This document shows positions 45,726 through 56,719 of a stretch of 64,000 nt of DNA, piece after piece. The number at the start of each line of letters is the position of its first letter. The first letter of the stretch is position 1. This DNA is from Bactericera cockerelli (Eukaryota > Arthropoda > Insecta > Hemiptera > Triozidae): NCBI GenBank assembly GCA_024516035.1, contig CM044961.1, positions 2,912,020 through 2,976,019 of the forward strand, in the 5' to 3' direction. A model generated the notes under the pieces. It saw only the letters and a program-made list of their open reading frames with translations, was not told the DNA's origin and ran no database searches. A program made the position numbers and the translations under genes.

Positions 45726-48700
45726 CTAGGAGTAGAACTTGAACGTGAGCACAATGTCGACGAAGAACGAAGCCGAGGTGAGCAGCCCGAAGACGGCCGA
45801 AGTGAGGAGGAGGTCGAGGTAGTGGCGGGGGGGGCGGGAGTAGATAGAGGTGGAGAGGTGGCGCCAGTCGTAGATCAGGATGAGGGAGGAGCCTAGGGTG
45901 AAGAAGGCGAACACCCAGGCGCGGAGCATCGCCTGGGGGGAGGAGTCAGAGGCGGGGTTTTATGACACTAAAGCCGTACTTTTCTTTCTAACCAAAGTTA
46001 ACCAAACGGGAATAAAATGAACCAAACTGGAAGCAAGTCATTTTTCTTTTGGAAGAGGAAAAATTTCCTCTTCCAAAGTTAACCAAAATGGAAGTAGAAA
46101 ATTCTTGCTGCCAGTTCTTTTATAGGTTAAGTCCATTGTTTATCTAGAAAAGTACCGATACTTATTTTTCTTTTACGAATAAGGTGAAGTTGACCTTGGA
46201 ATAAAATGGAAATATTTGGAAATATCGAACCTGGAAATATTTTTTAATCCAAAAGAAAAATAGGCCTTAACTGTGCACTGGTAGTGAAGTGGTTAACGCA
46301 CTAGTCTGGTAATCCAGGTAGCTTAGGGCTCCGTTGGTTCGAATCCCACACAGTGCATGAATTTTTCCTCATTAATTTGAGTTTGTGATCACTTTAGACT
46401 CTGAAGGTTAGATGGTAGAAAATGCTTTGAGCATTTCCCTTGCCTGGTGGCTACCTTCCACTAAAGAGTGTTATTATTATTAACAACCATGTAGAATTAC
46501 AATTTACAAGTAGTCACCGTGGCCGAGTGAGTTACCGCGCGAGGCATTGCACGCACGGTGACCTGGGTTCGATCCCCAGCGAGGCAGGATTTTTTCTGCT
46601 CTGTACTTGGGTGTTCGGGGTCCACTCATATCTCCTGAGGAAAAATGAGTAGCTGCTTTAATGTGAAGCAGCGACCAGTGGCAGAATCTTAGGCAAAAAA
46701 ATAATACAAGATATTGTAAATTAAAGTGGTAAAGTCCTATGATTCTGCGCTACCCACTAAAATTGTGACATAATAACACAAAGTATTTTTCTTTCTAACC
46801 AAAGTTAACCAAACGGGAATAAAATGAACCAAACTGGAAGCAAGTCCTTTTCTTTTGGAAGAGGAAAAATTTCCTCTTCCAAAGTTAACCAAAATGGAAG
46901 TAGAAAATTCTTGCTGCCAGTTCTTTTATAGGTTAAGTCCATTGTTTATCTAGAAAAGTACCGATACTTATTTTTCTTTTACGAATAAGGTGATATTGAC
47001 CTTGGAATAAAATGGAAAGGAAATATCGAACCTGGAAATATTTTTTAATCCAAAAGAAAAATAGGCCTTAACTGTGCACTGGTAGTGAAGTGGTTAACGC
47101 ACTAGTCTGGTAATCCAGGTAGCTGAGGGCTCCGTTGGTTCGAATCCCACCCAGTGTATGAATTTTCCCTCAATAATTTGAGTTTGTGACCACTTAAGAC
47201 TCTGAGGGTTAGGTGGTAGAAAATGCTTTGAGCATTTCCCTTACCTAGTGGTTAGTTTCCACTAAAGAGTGTTGTTATTATTATTAACAACCATGTACAA
47301 TTACAATTTACAAGTAGTCACCGTGGCCGAGTGAGTTAGTGCGCGAGGCATTGCACGTACGGTGACCTGGGTTCGATCCCCAGCGAGGCAGGATTTCTTG
47401 TGCTCTGTACTTGGGTGTTCGGGGTCCACTCATATCTCGTGAGGAAAAATGAAAAGCTGCTTTAATGTGAGCAGCGACCAGTGGCGAAATTATAGGCAAA
47501 AATAGTATATTAGGATATTAAAAGATATGGACAAGTCCTAATATTCTGCGCTCCCCACTAAAAATTGTGATATAATAACACAAAGAAACACATTTATTTT
47601 TTTTTTTAGAAAAGAAAATGACGACGAGTAATAAAAAAAATGCATTATTTAATATTTATGACTTACCGTTTTGCGCGGAATTTTCTCGCGAAACAAAAAG
47701 TGACTCGCGAGACTGATCAAGATGGCGCACAGAGCCCCGAAGTAGGCAAAGTAGACCCCGCCCGCGCGGTGAATGTTCAGCTGTAGCTTGTGAGAGAAGG
47801 GAGAGATGAGAGTAGCTATGCTGAGTAGACAGAGAATCTGAAATGGAGAATATTGAGAGTAGTATGAGAGAAGTAGGCCGAGGAGAGATGAGGTAGCTAT
47901 GCTGAGTGAAGAGATCTGAATGAGAATTTGAGAGTAATGGGAAGGAGATGAGGTAGCTATGCTGAGTAGACAGAGGATCTGAAATGGAGAATTTTGAGAG
48001 TATATAAGTTAAGATGCTTTATTTAGATTTAGACTGTTAGCGAAGACACGTAGTCCATTTTGCAACAGTTTAACAAGCACCTCTTTAATTATTTGAGTAT
48101 AGAAAGAGTAGTATGAGAGAATTAGGCAAGTAGACCGGCCGGTGATATATTAGTTGTAGCTTGTGAGAGAAGGAGAGATGAGAGTAGCTATGCTGAGTAG
48201 ACAGAGGATTTTAAAAAGGAGAATATTGAGGTAGTATGAGAGATTAGGCGAGTAGACCCGCGGTGTATGTTCAGCTTAGCTTGTGAGAGAAGGGAGAGAT
48301 GAAGTAGCTATGCTGAGTAGACAGAGGATCTGAAATGGAGAATATGAGAGTAGTTGAGAGAAGTAGGCGAGTAGACCGGCCGGTGTATGTTCAGCTGTAG
48401 CTTGTGAGAGAGGGAGAGATGAGAGTAGCTATGCTGAGTAGACAGAGGATCTGAAATGGAGAATATTGAGAGTAGTATGAGAGAAGTAGGCCGAGTAGAC
48501 CGGCCGGTGTATGTTCAGCTGTAGCTTGTGAGAGAGGGAGAGATGAGAGTAGCTATGCTGAGTAGACAGAGGATCTGAAATGGAGAATATTGAGAGTAGT
48601 ATGAGAGAAGTAGGCCGAGTAGACCGGCCGGTGTATGTTCAGCTGCAGCTTGTGAGAGAAGGGAGAGATGAGAGTAGCTATGCTGAGTAGACAGAGGATC

Positions 48701-50290
48701 TGAAATGGAGAATATTGAGAGTAGTATGAGAGAAGTAGGCGAGTAGACCGGCTGGTGTCTGTTCAGTTGTAGCTTGTGAGAGAAGGGAGAGATGAGAGTA
48801 GCTATGCTGAGTAGACAGAGGATCTGAAATGGAGAATATTGAGAGTAGTATGAGAGAAGTAGGCCGAGTAGACCGGCCGCTGTATGTTCAGCTGTAGCTT
48901 GTGAGAGAAGGGAGAGATGACAGTAGCTATGCTGAGTAGACAGAGGATCTGAAATGGAGAATATTGAGAGTAGTATGAGAGAAGTAGGCCGAGTAGACCG
49001 GCCGGTGTATGTTCAGCTGTAGCTTGTGAGAGAAGGGAGAGATGAGAGTAGCTATGCTGAGTAGACAGAGGATCTGAAATGGAGAATATTGAGAGTATAT
49101 AAGTAGTGCTTTATTAGACTGTCAGCGCGAGACAGGTAGTCCCATTATGCCAACAGTTTAACAAGCACCTCTTTATTTATTTGAGTATAGATACAGAGTA
49201 GTATGAGAGAAGTAGGCCGAGTAGACCGCCGGTGTATGTTGAGGTGTAGCCCTCCTTGTGTCCAATGCTAGTAGTTCTGCGAACTGTAGGGACCTCACTG
49301 AGCGAGAGAGAGAGACTCTTTAATCTAATTAAAAATTTATTTTTAATTAGATCATCTGCGCAGCAATATACTTTAATCAATACCCCACTATTTCAATCAA
49401 TACCCCACTCTATGGTTTTCCAAATGTTAATCGGCCAACTTTTATGCTCCAATATAATCAAACACCTCGACCGAGGTGTGAAAGACACCCTATTCAAAGA
49501 AAGAGGCAGCGCATCAGATTCACTTTACTCATTCTATCATTTCGTCTCCAATACTAGTGGTTCTGCAAACTGTAGATCTCACTCCAATTTCTTTAATCAA
49601 ATCGAAAAATGTCATCTCAATCATCCGGACAGCGAGACCTTTCATTCGATACCCCACTCGATGAGTTTTTTCATCGTCCAAATTTCGGGGCCCAAATTCC
49701 ACCTCCACTTACCAGCTCCACTAAATTCCACCTCCACTTACTTACCAGCTCCACTAAATTCCACCTCCACTTACCAGCTCCACTAAATTCCACCTCCACT
49801 TACTTACCAGCTCCACTAAATTCCACCTCCACTTACCAGCTCCACTAAATTCCACCTCCACTTACCAGCTCCACTAAATTCCACCTCCACTTACCAGCCC
49901 CACTAAATTCCACCTCCACTTACCAGCTCCACTAAACTCCACCTCCACTTACCAGCCCCACTAAATTCCACCTCCACTTACCAGCTCCACTAAACTCCAC
50001 CTCCACTTACCAGCCCCACTAAATTCCACCTCCACTTACCAGCTCCACTAAATTCCACCTCCACTTACCAGCTCCACTAAACTCCACCTCCACTTACCAG
50101 CTCCACTAAATTCCACCTCCACTTACCAGCTCCACCAGTTTGATGAGGATGGGCGAGGCGGCGAGGAACGTCTCCTTGAGACTCCTCTCCGTGGAGGTGA
50201 GGCCGCTGCTCTTCCTCAGTGGAGGTGACCGCCGGGAGAGGTTGCTTCCGGAACCTGTTAGAGGCTTCTGCAGCTTTTCCACATCCAACT
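45726..50290 (-). CDS. MARVEL-like four-helix membrane protein, last three exons
   Basis: Exons on the minus strand: 50290-50127 (2 nt plus 54 codons, acceptor TTTCCCAG, donor GTAAGT), 47837-47667 (57 codons, acceptor TTTCAG, donor GTAAGT) and 45932-45726 (68 codons plus stop, acceptor CCCCCAG). The last two junctions are phase 0. The first exon gives a hydrophilic Ser/Arg/Lys-rich segment (LDVEKLQKPLTGSG...) ending in the start of helix 1 (ASPILIKLVEL). Helix 1 continues ILCLLSIATLIS; helix 2 is VYFAYFGALCAILISLA; helix 3 AWVFAFFTLGSSLILIY; helix 4 lies in LLTSAVFGLLTSASFFVDIV. The protein ends TFKFYS. Topology and length fit MARVEL-type or septate-junction proteins (Ssk and Pasiflora being known insect examples), but I cannot name an orthologue. 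The N-terminal exon was not found. Both ends of the 2.3-kb intron at 47,838-50,126 are tandemly amplified. Confidence 0.75.
45975..47590 (+). repeat. ~807-bp tandem duplication containing F3 and F2 SINEs
   Basis: Two copies, about 45,979-46,785 and 46,786-47,590, each beginning CTTTCTAACCAAAGTTAACC. Each carries an F3 SINE (46,267-46,475; 47,070-47,285) and an F2 SINE (46,512-46,785; 47,316-47,590). It lies in the last intron of the MARVEL-like gene. Copies are close but not identical. Confidence 0.88.
47838..49250 (-). repeat. Exon-derived minisatellite carrying splice acceptor copies
   Basis: About ten copies of a ~120-130-bp unit. Each repeats the first ~90 nt of the adjacent exon (47,837-47,748, encoding ILCLLSIATLIS...) plus ~35 nt of intron with the acceptor. 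Landmarks are AGCTATGCTGAGTAGACAGA and ATCTGAAATGGAGAATATTG. Units near 48,005-48,100 and 49,100-49,195 also share an inserted block (AACAGTTTAACAAGCACCTC), so there is a higher-order period of ~1.1 kb. Confidence 0.92.
49690..50126 (-). repeat. Minisatellite carrying splice donor copies, 29-bp unit
   Basis: About 15 copies of AGCTCCACTAAATTCCACCT + CCACTTACC, with some 33-bp variants (ACTTACTTACC). In transcript sense each unit contains GAGCTG|GTAAGTGG, the end of the adjoining exon and its donor. The array abuts the genuine donor at 50,126. Plus-strand frames at 49,256-49,848 are artefacts of it. Confidence 0.93.
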
Positions 50291-50311
50291 CTGGGAAACA
50301 CAAGTAGAAGT

Positions 50312-50580
50312 GGTTGGATGGAAGAGATTGTCATAGGCAATAACGCAAGAGATTGTCATAGGCAATAACTAAAGAGATTCATAGGCCCTAACTAAAGGCA
50401 AGATAACTAAAGAGATTACCATAGGCAATAACTAAAAGAGATTGCCATAGGCTATAACTAAAGAGATTGTAACTAAAGAGATTGCCATAGGCAATAACTA
50501 AAGAGATTGCCATAGGCAATAACCAAAGAGATTGCCATAGGCAATAACCCAATGAGATTGCCATAGGCCCTTTAGTTAGA
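50312..50580 (+). repeat. Minisatellite derived from the F9 core
   Basis: Eight to nine copies of AAGAGATTGCCATAGGCAAT + AACTA, followed by the ordinary F9 continuation CCCTTTAGTTAGAACA. Confidence 0.88.
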
Positions 50581-50596
50581 ACACATTTATATAAAA

Positions 50597-50747
50597 GTTA
50601 AAGTTATCATATTTGTGTTAATCACTTTCGTGATATCACAACTACTCAAACTCGTTTTACTAAATCTACGCTGAAACCGAACCACCTTGAACCACCGACC
50701 TCCAGGTTACAAGTCCGCTGCCTTATCGATCAAGCTACTGAGGTCGG
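50597..50747 (-). repeat. F4 SINE
   Basis: Antisense, inserted in an F9 copy that resumes at about 50,750. Contains GAACCACCGACCTCCAGGTT. Confidence 0.85.
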
Positions 50748-50866
50748 TGGACGTATATATTTTGATTATTATCCTTTTTATATTAATATTGTCAATTTTG
50801 TATTTTAATTTTTACCATTATTTGTTTGTATATATGTTCTTCTAATAAAGAGTTTCATAATAATAG

Positions 50867-51115
50867 TAAGTGGTCAATTGGTTAAGGCGCTAGTCAGGTG
50901 ATCCAGGTAGCGTAGGGATCCGTTTGTTCGAATACCTTAAGGGTTGGGTGAAAGAGATAGCCATAGGCAATAACCCCGCCCTTTAGTTAAAACATAATTA
51001 TGTATTTATCTATTTTTTTCCATTTTATTGTTTCCATTTTTTTTATTTTTTTATAATAATTATTTGTATGGTACATAGATATGTCTTTGTATCTAATAAA
51101 GCATTCAATAATAAT
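50867..51115 (+). repeat. F3 head fragment fused to F9 repeat
   Basis: F3-like GTAGCGTAGGGATCCGTTTG to 50,930, then directly AAGGGTTGGGTGAAAGAGAT of F9, ending in (AAT)n. Confidence 0.75.
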
Positions 51116-51224
51116 AATAATAATCTCGTATACATATTATTATTATATTATATATAGATTGGTTGGAGTTCCACAAGCGAAGCACCAATTATCACACCGA
51201 TCTGTATTTGATCTATTGTGATAC

Positions 51225-51600
51225 AGTTGATTCTATTTGGTTTTAACGTCCTGATTAGACATAGTCAATACGCAGATATTACCCTCCATTCACTGGAAAT
51301 TGTACCAGCTACCTACATCAACCTCAACCAGCCTGGGTAGGACCGGAAATGAGATATTTTTGTCAGAGAAAGAGATATTTTTTAGAATGAGATAGCATTG
51401 TCAGAGAAATCCCCGGTTCGAACCCCGGTCGGAGCAGATTTTTCACACAGAAAATTCTATTCCCTCCGTATATATGAGGCTGGCATTTCCGGGCCTACCC
51501 AGGCTGGGTGAGGTTAATGTGGGTAGCTGGTACAATTCCCAGTGAATGGAGGGTAAAACGCCCGTCCTAATTCAAGACGTTAAATCAAATAGAATCGTTG
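51225..51600. repeat. Inverted pair of F5 SINE pieces
   Basis: Antisense F5 3' half at 51,225-51,345 and sense F5 at 51,412-51,600 (GGTTCGAACCCCGGTCGGAG, core at about 51,485). 51,140-51,210 is the short repeat also seen at 3.6 kb. Confidence 0.78.
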
Positions 51601-51715
51601 GCGTTAGGAAAGGCATCCAGCCTTAAAAAATGTGCCAAAACCAACCAACCTCAACCATGAAGTTAAACAACGTCGACCCTGCTTAAGCGGGATAAGACAG
51701 AGTAAAAAGAAGAAA
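51600..51715 (+). repeat. Dispersed fragment with GTCGACCCTGCTTAAGCGGG
   Basis: Its reverse complement occurs at 57,258-57,380 (CCCGCTCAAGCAGGGTCGAC). Both carry GCATCCAG/CTGGATGC and CCAACCAACCTC words. Probably the tail of an unidentified retroelement. Confidence 0.55.
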
Positions 51716-52154
51716 GAAGAAAAAAAGATTTGTCAGAGAAAATATTTTTAGACAAAAAATCTTTTTTCCCATGTTGAATTATCATAGTTTTGGGTGCATA
51801 GGTACACCCCCCCACAGAAAGCAACTCAGTTATAGATCCACCTACAAATCGTATCAGAACATGCGAATCCGAATTATCATGGAAGAAAATCACGCGAATT
51901 TGTTGAATTCCTCGAGTAGATATATGTATGTAGATTGTAGATATCTATTTATACATTACTTTACATAGATATTTATATACCTAGGCAATCCGATGTTTAT
52001 GTATATATTTTTATATAGGGTGAACTCACTCCACATCTAGTATCTCGAGAACCACGCAAGATATTGACGAGCGGGAAAATACTACTTGCTTCTTTTTTTT
52101 CGGGCGATTGATTTTTGGACGTAAACTATTTTTTTCCTTTTTTTTCATATTTGT

Positions 52155-52282
52155 GTTAATTACTTTTGTCATGTCACAACTACTCAAACTGGCTATACTA
52201 AATCTACGCTGAAACCGGGACTTGAACCACCGACCTCTAGGTTACAAGTCTGCCGCCTTATCGATCAAGCTACTGAGGTTGA
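52155..52282 (-). repeat. F4 SINE
   Basis: Antisense. CCGGGACTTGAACCACCGAC and CCTTATCGATCAAGCTACTG. Confidence 0.85.
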
Positions 52283-52736
52283 CCGTAAACTCAAGCCTCC
52301 AAAAATAGGAGCAACCCGTATTTTACCTCTTGTCAATATCTCGAGTGGTTTTCAAGATACAAAAGGGGGCGGGGGGTTAATTTTATACTCACTCTGTATA
52401 CTTGAGCATTTAGGAAGACGGAACTTTAGGGGTTAAATTTTTTGGACAAAAATAAATTTCGACATAGCTTTGAAAATAGTATCTATACTCTCGAGCTCTC
52501 ATGCGTATATTTTCTGTTCTTCTTGTGAGTAAATAGGAAAGATAAATATGTACATAAGTAGGAGAAAGGAATAATAATATACTTATTATTAAATAGGAAA
52601 GATAAATACATAGGTAGTAGAAAGGAATAATAATATACATATTAAAGGAATTAGAAAAGTTTAGGGGGCTCCTAGCTCCTAGGAACTTAGACAAGTTATT
52701 CTACAATGCTACCCACAAAAAATGTAAAGAGGCTTT

Positions 52737-52865
52737 TAAGACCGAATTATAAAACTTAACAGCTGATATAAATGAGCTGTGATTGGTTGAAATTCCCACC
52801 AGAGGGTAATAATGGATAGTGTAGGATTAGTTAATTTAATCTTGTTTCATAATTCGGGCCTTAAA
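52737..52865. mobile_element. MITE family M1, short copy
   Basis: AAGACCGAATTATAAAAC and TTGTTTCATAATTCGGGCCT are inverted ends, about 126 bp apart end to end. Confidence 0.7.
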
Positions 52866-53534
52866 TAATTGTATTAGATCTCCTGTGAGCTCTAACCAAC
52901 GGAGGCTCTTGCTTGCCTACGTAATTTTTACATGGATTTCGCTTACTCTTACCTGTCATTGGTTTGGCGGGAAAGCTGAATTTGGTCATTGAACTCATCG
53001 ACATGCTATTTGGTAGTTGTGGGTTCGATCTCTTTTGTCGGTTAAATTTTTACGCTGTTTCTCAATGTCACTGATAGATAATAATTGATTTATTGTATTT
53101 AACGTCCGTTTTTTTTAGAATATCATGATGATCATCAATTTGTCTTTCAAAAAATCATTACACATATTTCTTTGCCATTTAATTCTACTAAGCTGTTAAT
53201 TATAAGTGACGATAATTCAAATTTATAATTTAGTGTCCGGATACTATTATAGTTATTAATGAGAAGTATTCAAAATAAAAGACTTTTGGACTGAAACCAT
53301 GAAAAATGCAACAACTGTATAAAAAAAATTCTAAATGTTTTTGGATTTAACATTAAACACTGTAAAATGAGGAAGTATAGTTAGAACCGGATTGGTACCA
53401 CCAGACAACTCTTTAAAGCACCAAAAAAAAATATTGCTGAATTTAAATATTTTTACTAATGAATTTATTCAATAATTTGAAGACTTACCAAGGAATTTTA
53501 CCTATCAATTTCCTAATTTATTAGGAATAATAAA

Positions 53535-53845
53535 ATTATTCAATAATTTTACTTAAAACCAACACACAACACTTGACAAGAGCTCGATAACTTAAGAAAA
53601 TAATAAATAAATTTATTCAATAATTTTATTAAAAACTAACACACAACACTTGACACTTGATAAATTAAGAAAATACAAAATAAATTTATTCAATAATTGA
53701 ACTGAAACTCACACACAACATTTGACAAGGACTTAATAAATTAGGAAATTAATAAATAAATGTATTCGATAATTTTACTTAAAACTCACACAACACTTGA
53801 CAAGGGCTTGATAAATTAAGAAAACAATAAATACCTAAATTCATT
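53535..53845. repeat. ~75-bp tandem repeat, four copies
   Basis: Units with TTTATTCAATAATTTTA, ACACACAACACTTGACA and GATAAATTAAGAAAA. The flanks at 53,460-53,535 and 53,845-54,070 are AT-rich and non-coding. Confidence 0.85.
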
Positions 53846-54284
53846 TTTCATTTAAAAAATTCATTTAAAATTTTCTCCTGATCAGGAAGTCGAAATCCAA
53901 CAAAAACAATTAAGACATTTTTCTTTCACCAATTGCTTTGCAGAAATTATTTAATTTAAAAAAGAAAATAGTTAAAAAAAAAAAAAAAAAAAATACCTGA
54001 GCAGGAACTAATATTCAGCAGAAACAATTAATGAACACTTGGTTTCGCCAATTTCTTTGCTAAAATAACAGCTATTATCACTCGGTTTAGCCACTTTCTT
54101 TGCAAAAATGGTTGTAAAATTGCACACCCCTGGGTTGATGTTTTGGTTGGATGAAAATGGCGAGGATGCCCGGTTGAGAAGATAGAAACGGTTGGGAGAG
54201 TGATAATCGCTGCGGATAATTACCGAGTGCCGAATCTTTGGTGTGTGTGTTGGTCTTTCTCAATCCTGTAGCCTCTTCAATGTC

Positions 54285-54515
54285 TATTAAGTATCAGTAG
54301 CTCAGTGGTAAAGGTGGCACTCTGTGAATTCAGAGAATCCAGAGTTTCCAGATGTCGTGGGTTCGAAACTCAGCCGGGACATGACAAGTTATCCTACCAT
54401 TTGGGATTTTTACCACATAATAGTACGTCTTGGGCTTATTGCTGGAATGATGGGACTTAATAGTCCTATTCGGGCAGTACATATAAATAAGGTGATCTTA
54501 TCATTATTATTACTA
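54285..54515 (+). repeat. F1 SINE
   Basis: CTCAGTGGTAAAGGTGGCAC head, GTGGGTTCGAAACTCAGCCG, and the end GGGCAGTACATATAAATAAG. Confidence 0.87.
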
Positions 54516-54526
54516 GGTAGTCTATG

Positions 54527-54745
54527 TACTGGTAGTCAAGTGGTCAACGCGCTAGTCTGGTAATCCAGGTAGCGTAGGGACCCCTTGTTTCGAACCCCAC
54601 CCAGTGCATGAATTTTTCCTCATTCATTGGAGTTTTTGACCACTTAATAATAAGACTCTGAGGATTAGGTGGTAGAAAATGCTTTGAGCATTAACCTCGC
54701 CCGGTGGTTACCTTCCACTAAAGAGTGTTATTATTATTATCAGGA
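54527..54745 (+). repeat. F3 SINE
   Basis: TGTACTGGTAGTCAAGTGGT head. Complete to CTTCCACTAAAGAGTGTTAT. A degenerate F4 head follows at 54,750-54,800. Confidence 0.87.
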
Positions 54746-54799
54746 TTACCGAGCTCAGTACCGCCGAGGTCGGTGGTTCGAGTCTTGGTTCAGCACAAA

Positions 54800-55255
54800 A
54801 ATTTGGTAAAGCTAGTTTGAGTTAATGTGATACAATATTGCCGACATCGAGCGATTAACTTTACTATACTTTCCGTGTCCATGTGTAAAACCATGGTGGT
54901 GGAAGTATTGATACGGGTATTGAACCCTTTGGACGCCCAGAACTAGAGTTGAGGGCTCCTTCCATGTCCAGTGTATGTGTTATTGTGCAGTATATTTAAT
55001 TACACTTCAAATTGGTAATAATAGTAAAAATATTTCTTAAATGCGCGATTAACAAAAATGCATGACTACTTAATGTGGTGCATGAAGGTATGAAATATGA
55101 ATATTAAACTGGCCTTGAATCCAGCACCTCGGGATGTCCTATCTCATTAGTAAAAATAAAATATGCATTCATGTATGTAATATGTTTATAATTGGACTTA
55201 ACTGAGCAGAAATGACTAACCTTTAAAATTTAATTTAGATTTAACTCTATATATT
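54800..55255. other. Non-coding stretch
   Basis: I see nothing recognisable beyond AT-rich sequence. Confidence 0.35.
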
Positions 55256-55257
55256 TC

Positions 55258-55590
55258 TAACTTAACGCGCTAGTCTGGTAATCCAGGTAGCGTAGGGATC
55301 CGTTTGTTCGAATCCCAGCCAGTGCATGAGTTGTTCCTCATGAATTTAAGTATGTGACCACATAATAATAAGACTGTGAGGGTTAGGTGGTAGAAAATGC
55401 TTCAAGCATTAACGTCGCCTGGTGGTTACCTTCCACTAAAGAGTATTATTATATCCAGGTTTCTCAGAAAGGTTATTTTCCCTCATAGAGAGGTAAATTT
55501 GATCTAGAAATTGTTCTGTTATGTCGAGGTTAGAAAATGCTCTGAGCATTAACATAGCCTGGTGGTTACCTTCCTCTAAAGAGTGTTATC
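55258..55590 (+). repeat. F3 SINE and a second F3 tail
   Basis: Full body at 55,258-55,452 (GCGCTAGTCTGGTAATCCAG). Tail-only copy at 55,525-55,590 (GAAAATGCTCTGAGCATTAA). Confidence 0.82.
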
Positions 55591-55775
55591 TTAACTTTAA
55601 TCCTGTTTTACCAGAATATCACCAGAATATTCCCCAAACCACTTGTACCACCTAATTGTGTATGTCCACCTAACCACAGGCCCAGTCTCCACTAAGAAAC
55701 CACACATGCAGACAGTTAGATTCCTACCGACTATTCCTTGTATATTCCTATAATTACATATAATTCATTATTGTC

Positions 55776-55975
55776 TGTCCCGGTAGCTCAGTGGTAAAGG
55801 CGGCACTCTGTTAATCCAGAGGTTCCAGAGGTCGAAACCCAGCCTTGACATGACAAGTTATCCTCCCATTTGCGATTTTTACCGCACATAATAATATGTA
55901 TTAGGCTTACTACTGGAATAATGGGACTTTAGTAGTCCTTATAGGGCAGTATAAATAAGGCGATATTATTATTAT
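55776..55975 (+). repeat. F1 SINE
   Basis: GTCCCGGTAGCTCAGTGGTA head. End TATAAATAAGGCGATATTAT. A few bases of box B are deleted. Confidence 0.87.
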
Positions 55976-56064
55976 TATAATATCTTTTATTAGGTAATGA
56001 CAAAGTACAATATTTACAGTACAATACAATGAAATTATAAAGCTTTTATAATAATAATGCTTTT

Positions 56065-56332
56065 TCCTTGTGTTATTATGTCACAATTTTAGTGGGTAGC
56101 GCAGAATCATAGGACTTTACCACTTTAATTTACAATATCTTGTATTATTTTTTTGCCTATGATTCTGCCACTGGTCGCATCAAAGCAGCTACTTATTTTT
56201 CCTCACGAGGTATGAGTGGACCCCGAACATCGAAGTACAGAGCAGAAAAATTCCTACCCCGCCGGGGATCGAACCCAGGTCACCATGCGTGCAATGCCTA
56301 GCCCGCTAACTCACTCGGCCACAGTGACTACT
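56065..56332 (-). repeat. F2 SINE
   Basis: Antisense complete copy. GGGGATCGAACCCAGGTCAC and GCTAACTCACTCGGCCACAG. Confidence 0.87.
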
Positions 56333-56554
56333 AAATTAATATCAACAGCGGTATCTATTATTTATTGTACTAACTTTCACTAATGCAGATTGATGAATGG
56401 AAATTGTTGAAGTCCACTAGGATCGAACAAGTTGTCTTCAGGATATATGGCTGAGTTGGGACGCGCTTGGTGTCAACACGATACCGATTTATTGAACCAG
56501 TGGCGTATATTGAAATTCAGATCCAGTAGTACGATGTGTAAAATCAGGGGGGAT

Positions 56555-56712
56555 ACCTCAAGAACAAATCCGCCTTAAAATAAGACTCTGAGGGTTAGGT
56601 GGTAGAATGTGCTTTCAAGAACAAATCCGCCTTAAAATAAGACTCTGAGGGTTAGGTGGTAGAATATGCTTTGAACATTAACCTCGCCTGCTTGTTACCT
56701 TCCACTAAACGT
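56555..56712 (+). repeat. Duplicated F3 SINE tail
   Basis: AAATCCGCCTTAAAATAAGA and TCTGAGGGTTAGGTGGTAGA occur twice, about 63 bp apart. The second copy runs on to TACCTTCCACTAAA. Confidence 0.75.
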
Positions 56713-56719
56713 CAATTTT

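Noticed and set aside
45663..45896. Plus-strand 77-residue Glu/Gly-rich frame
   Set aside because: It is antisense to the last exon of the MARVEL-like gene and low in complexity.
49256..49848. Plus-strand frames of 176 and 79 residues
   Set aside because: They are read-through of the 29-bp minisatellite (repeated STKFHLHL) and antisense to the genuine gene.
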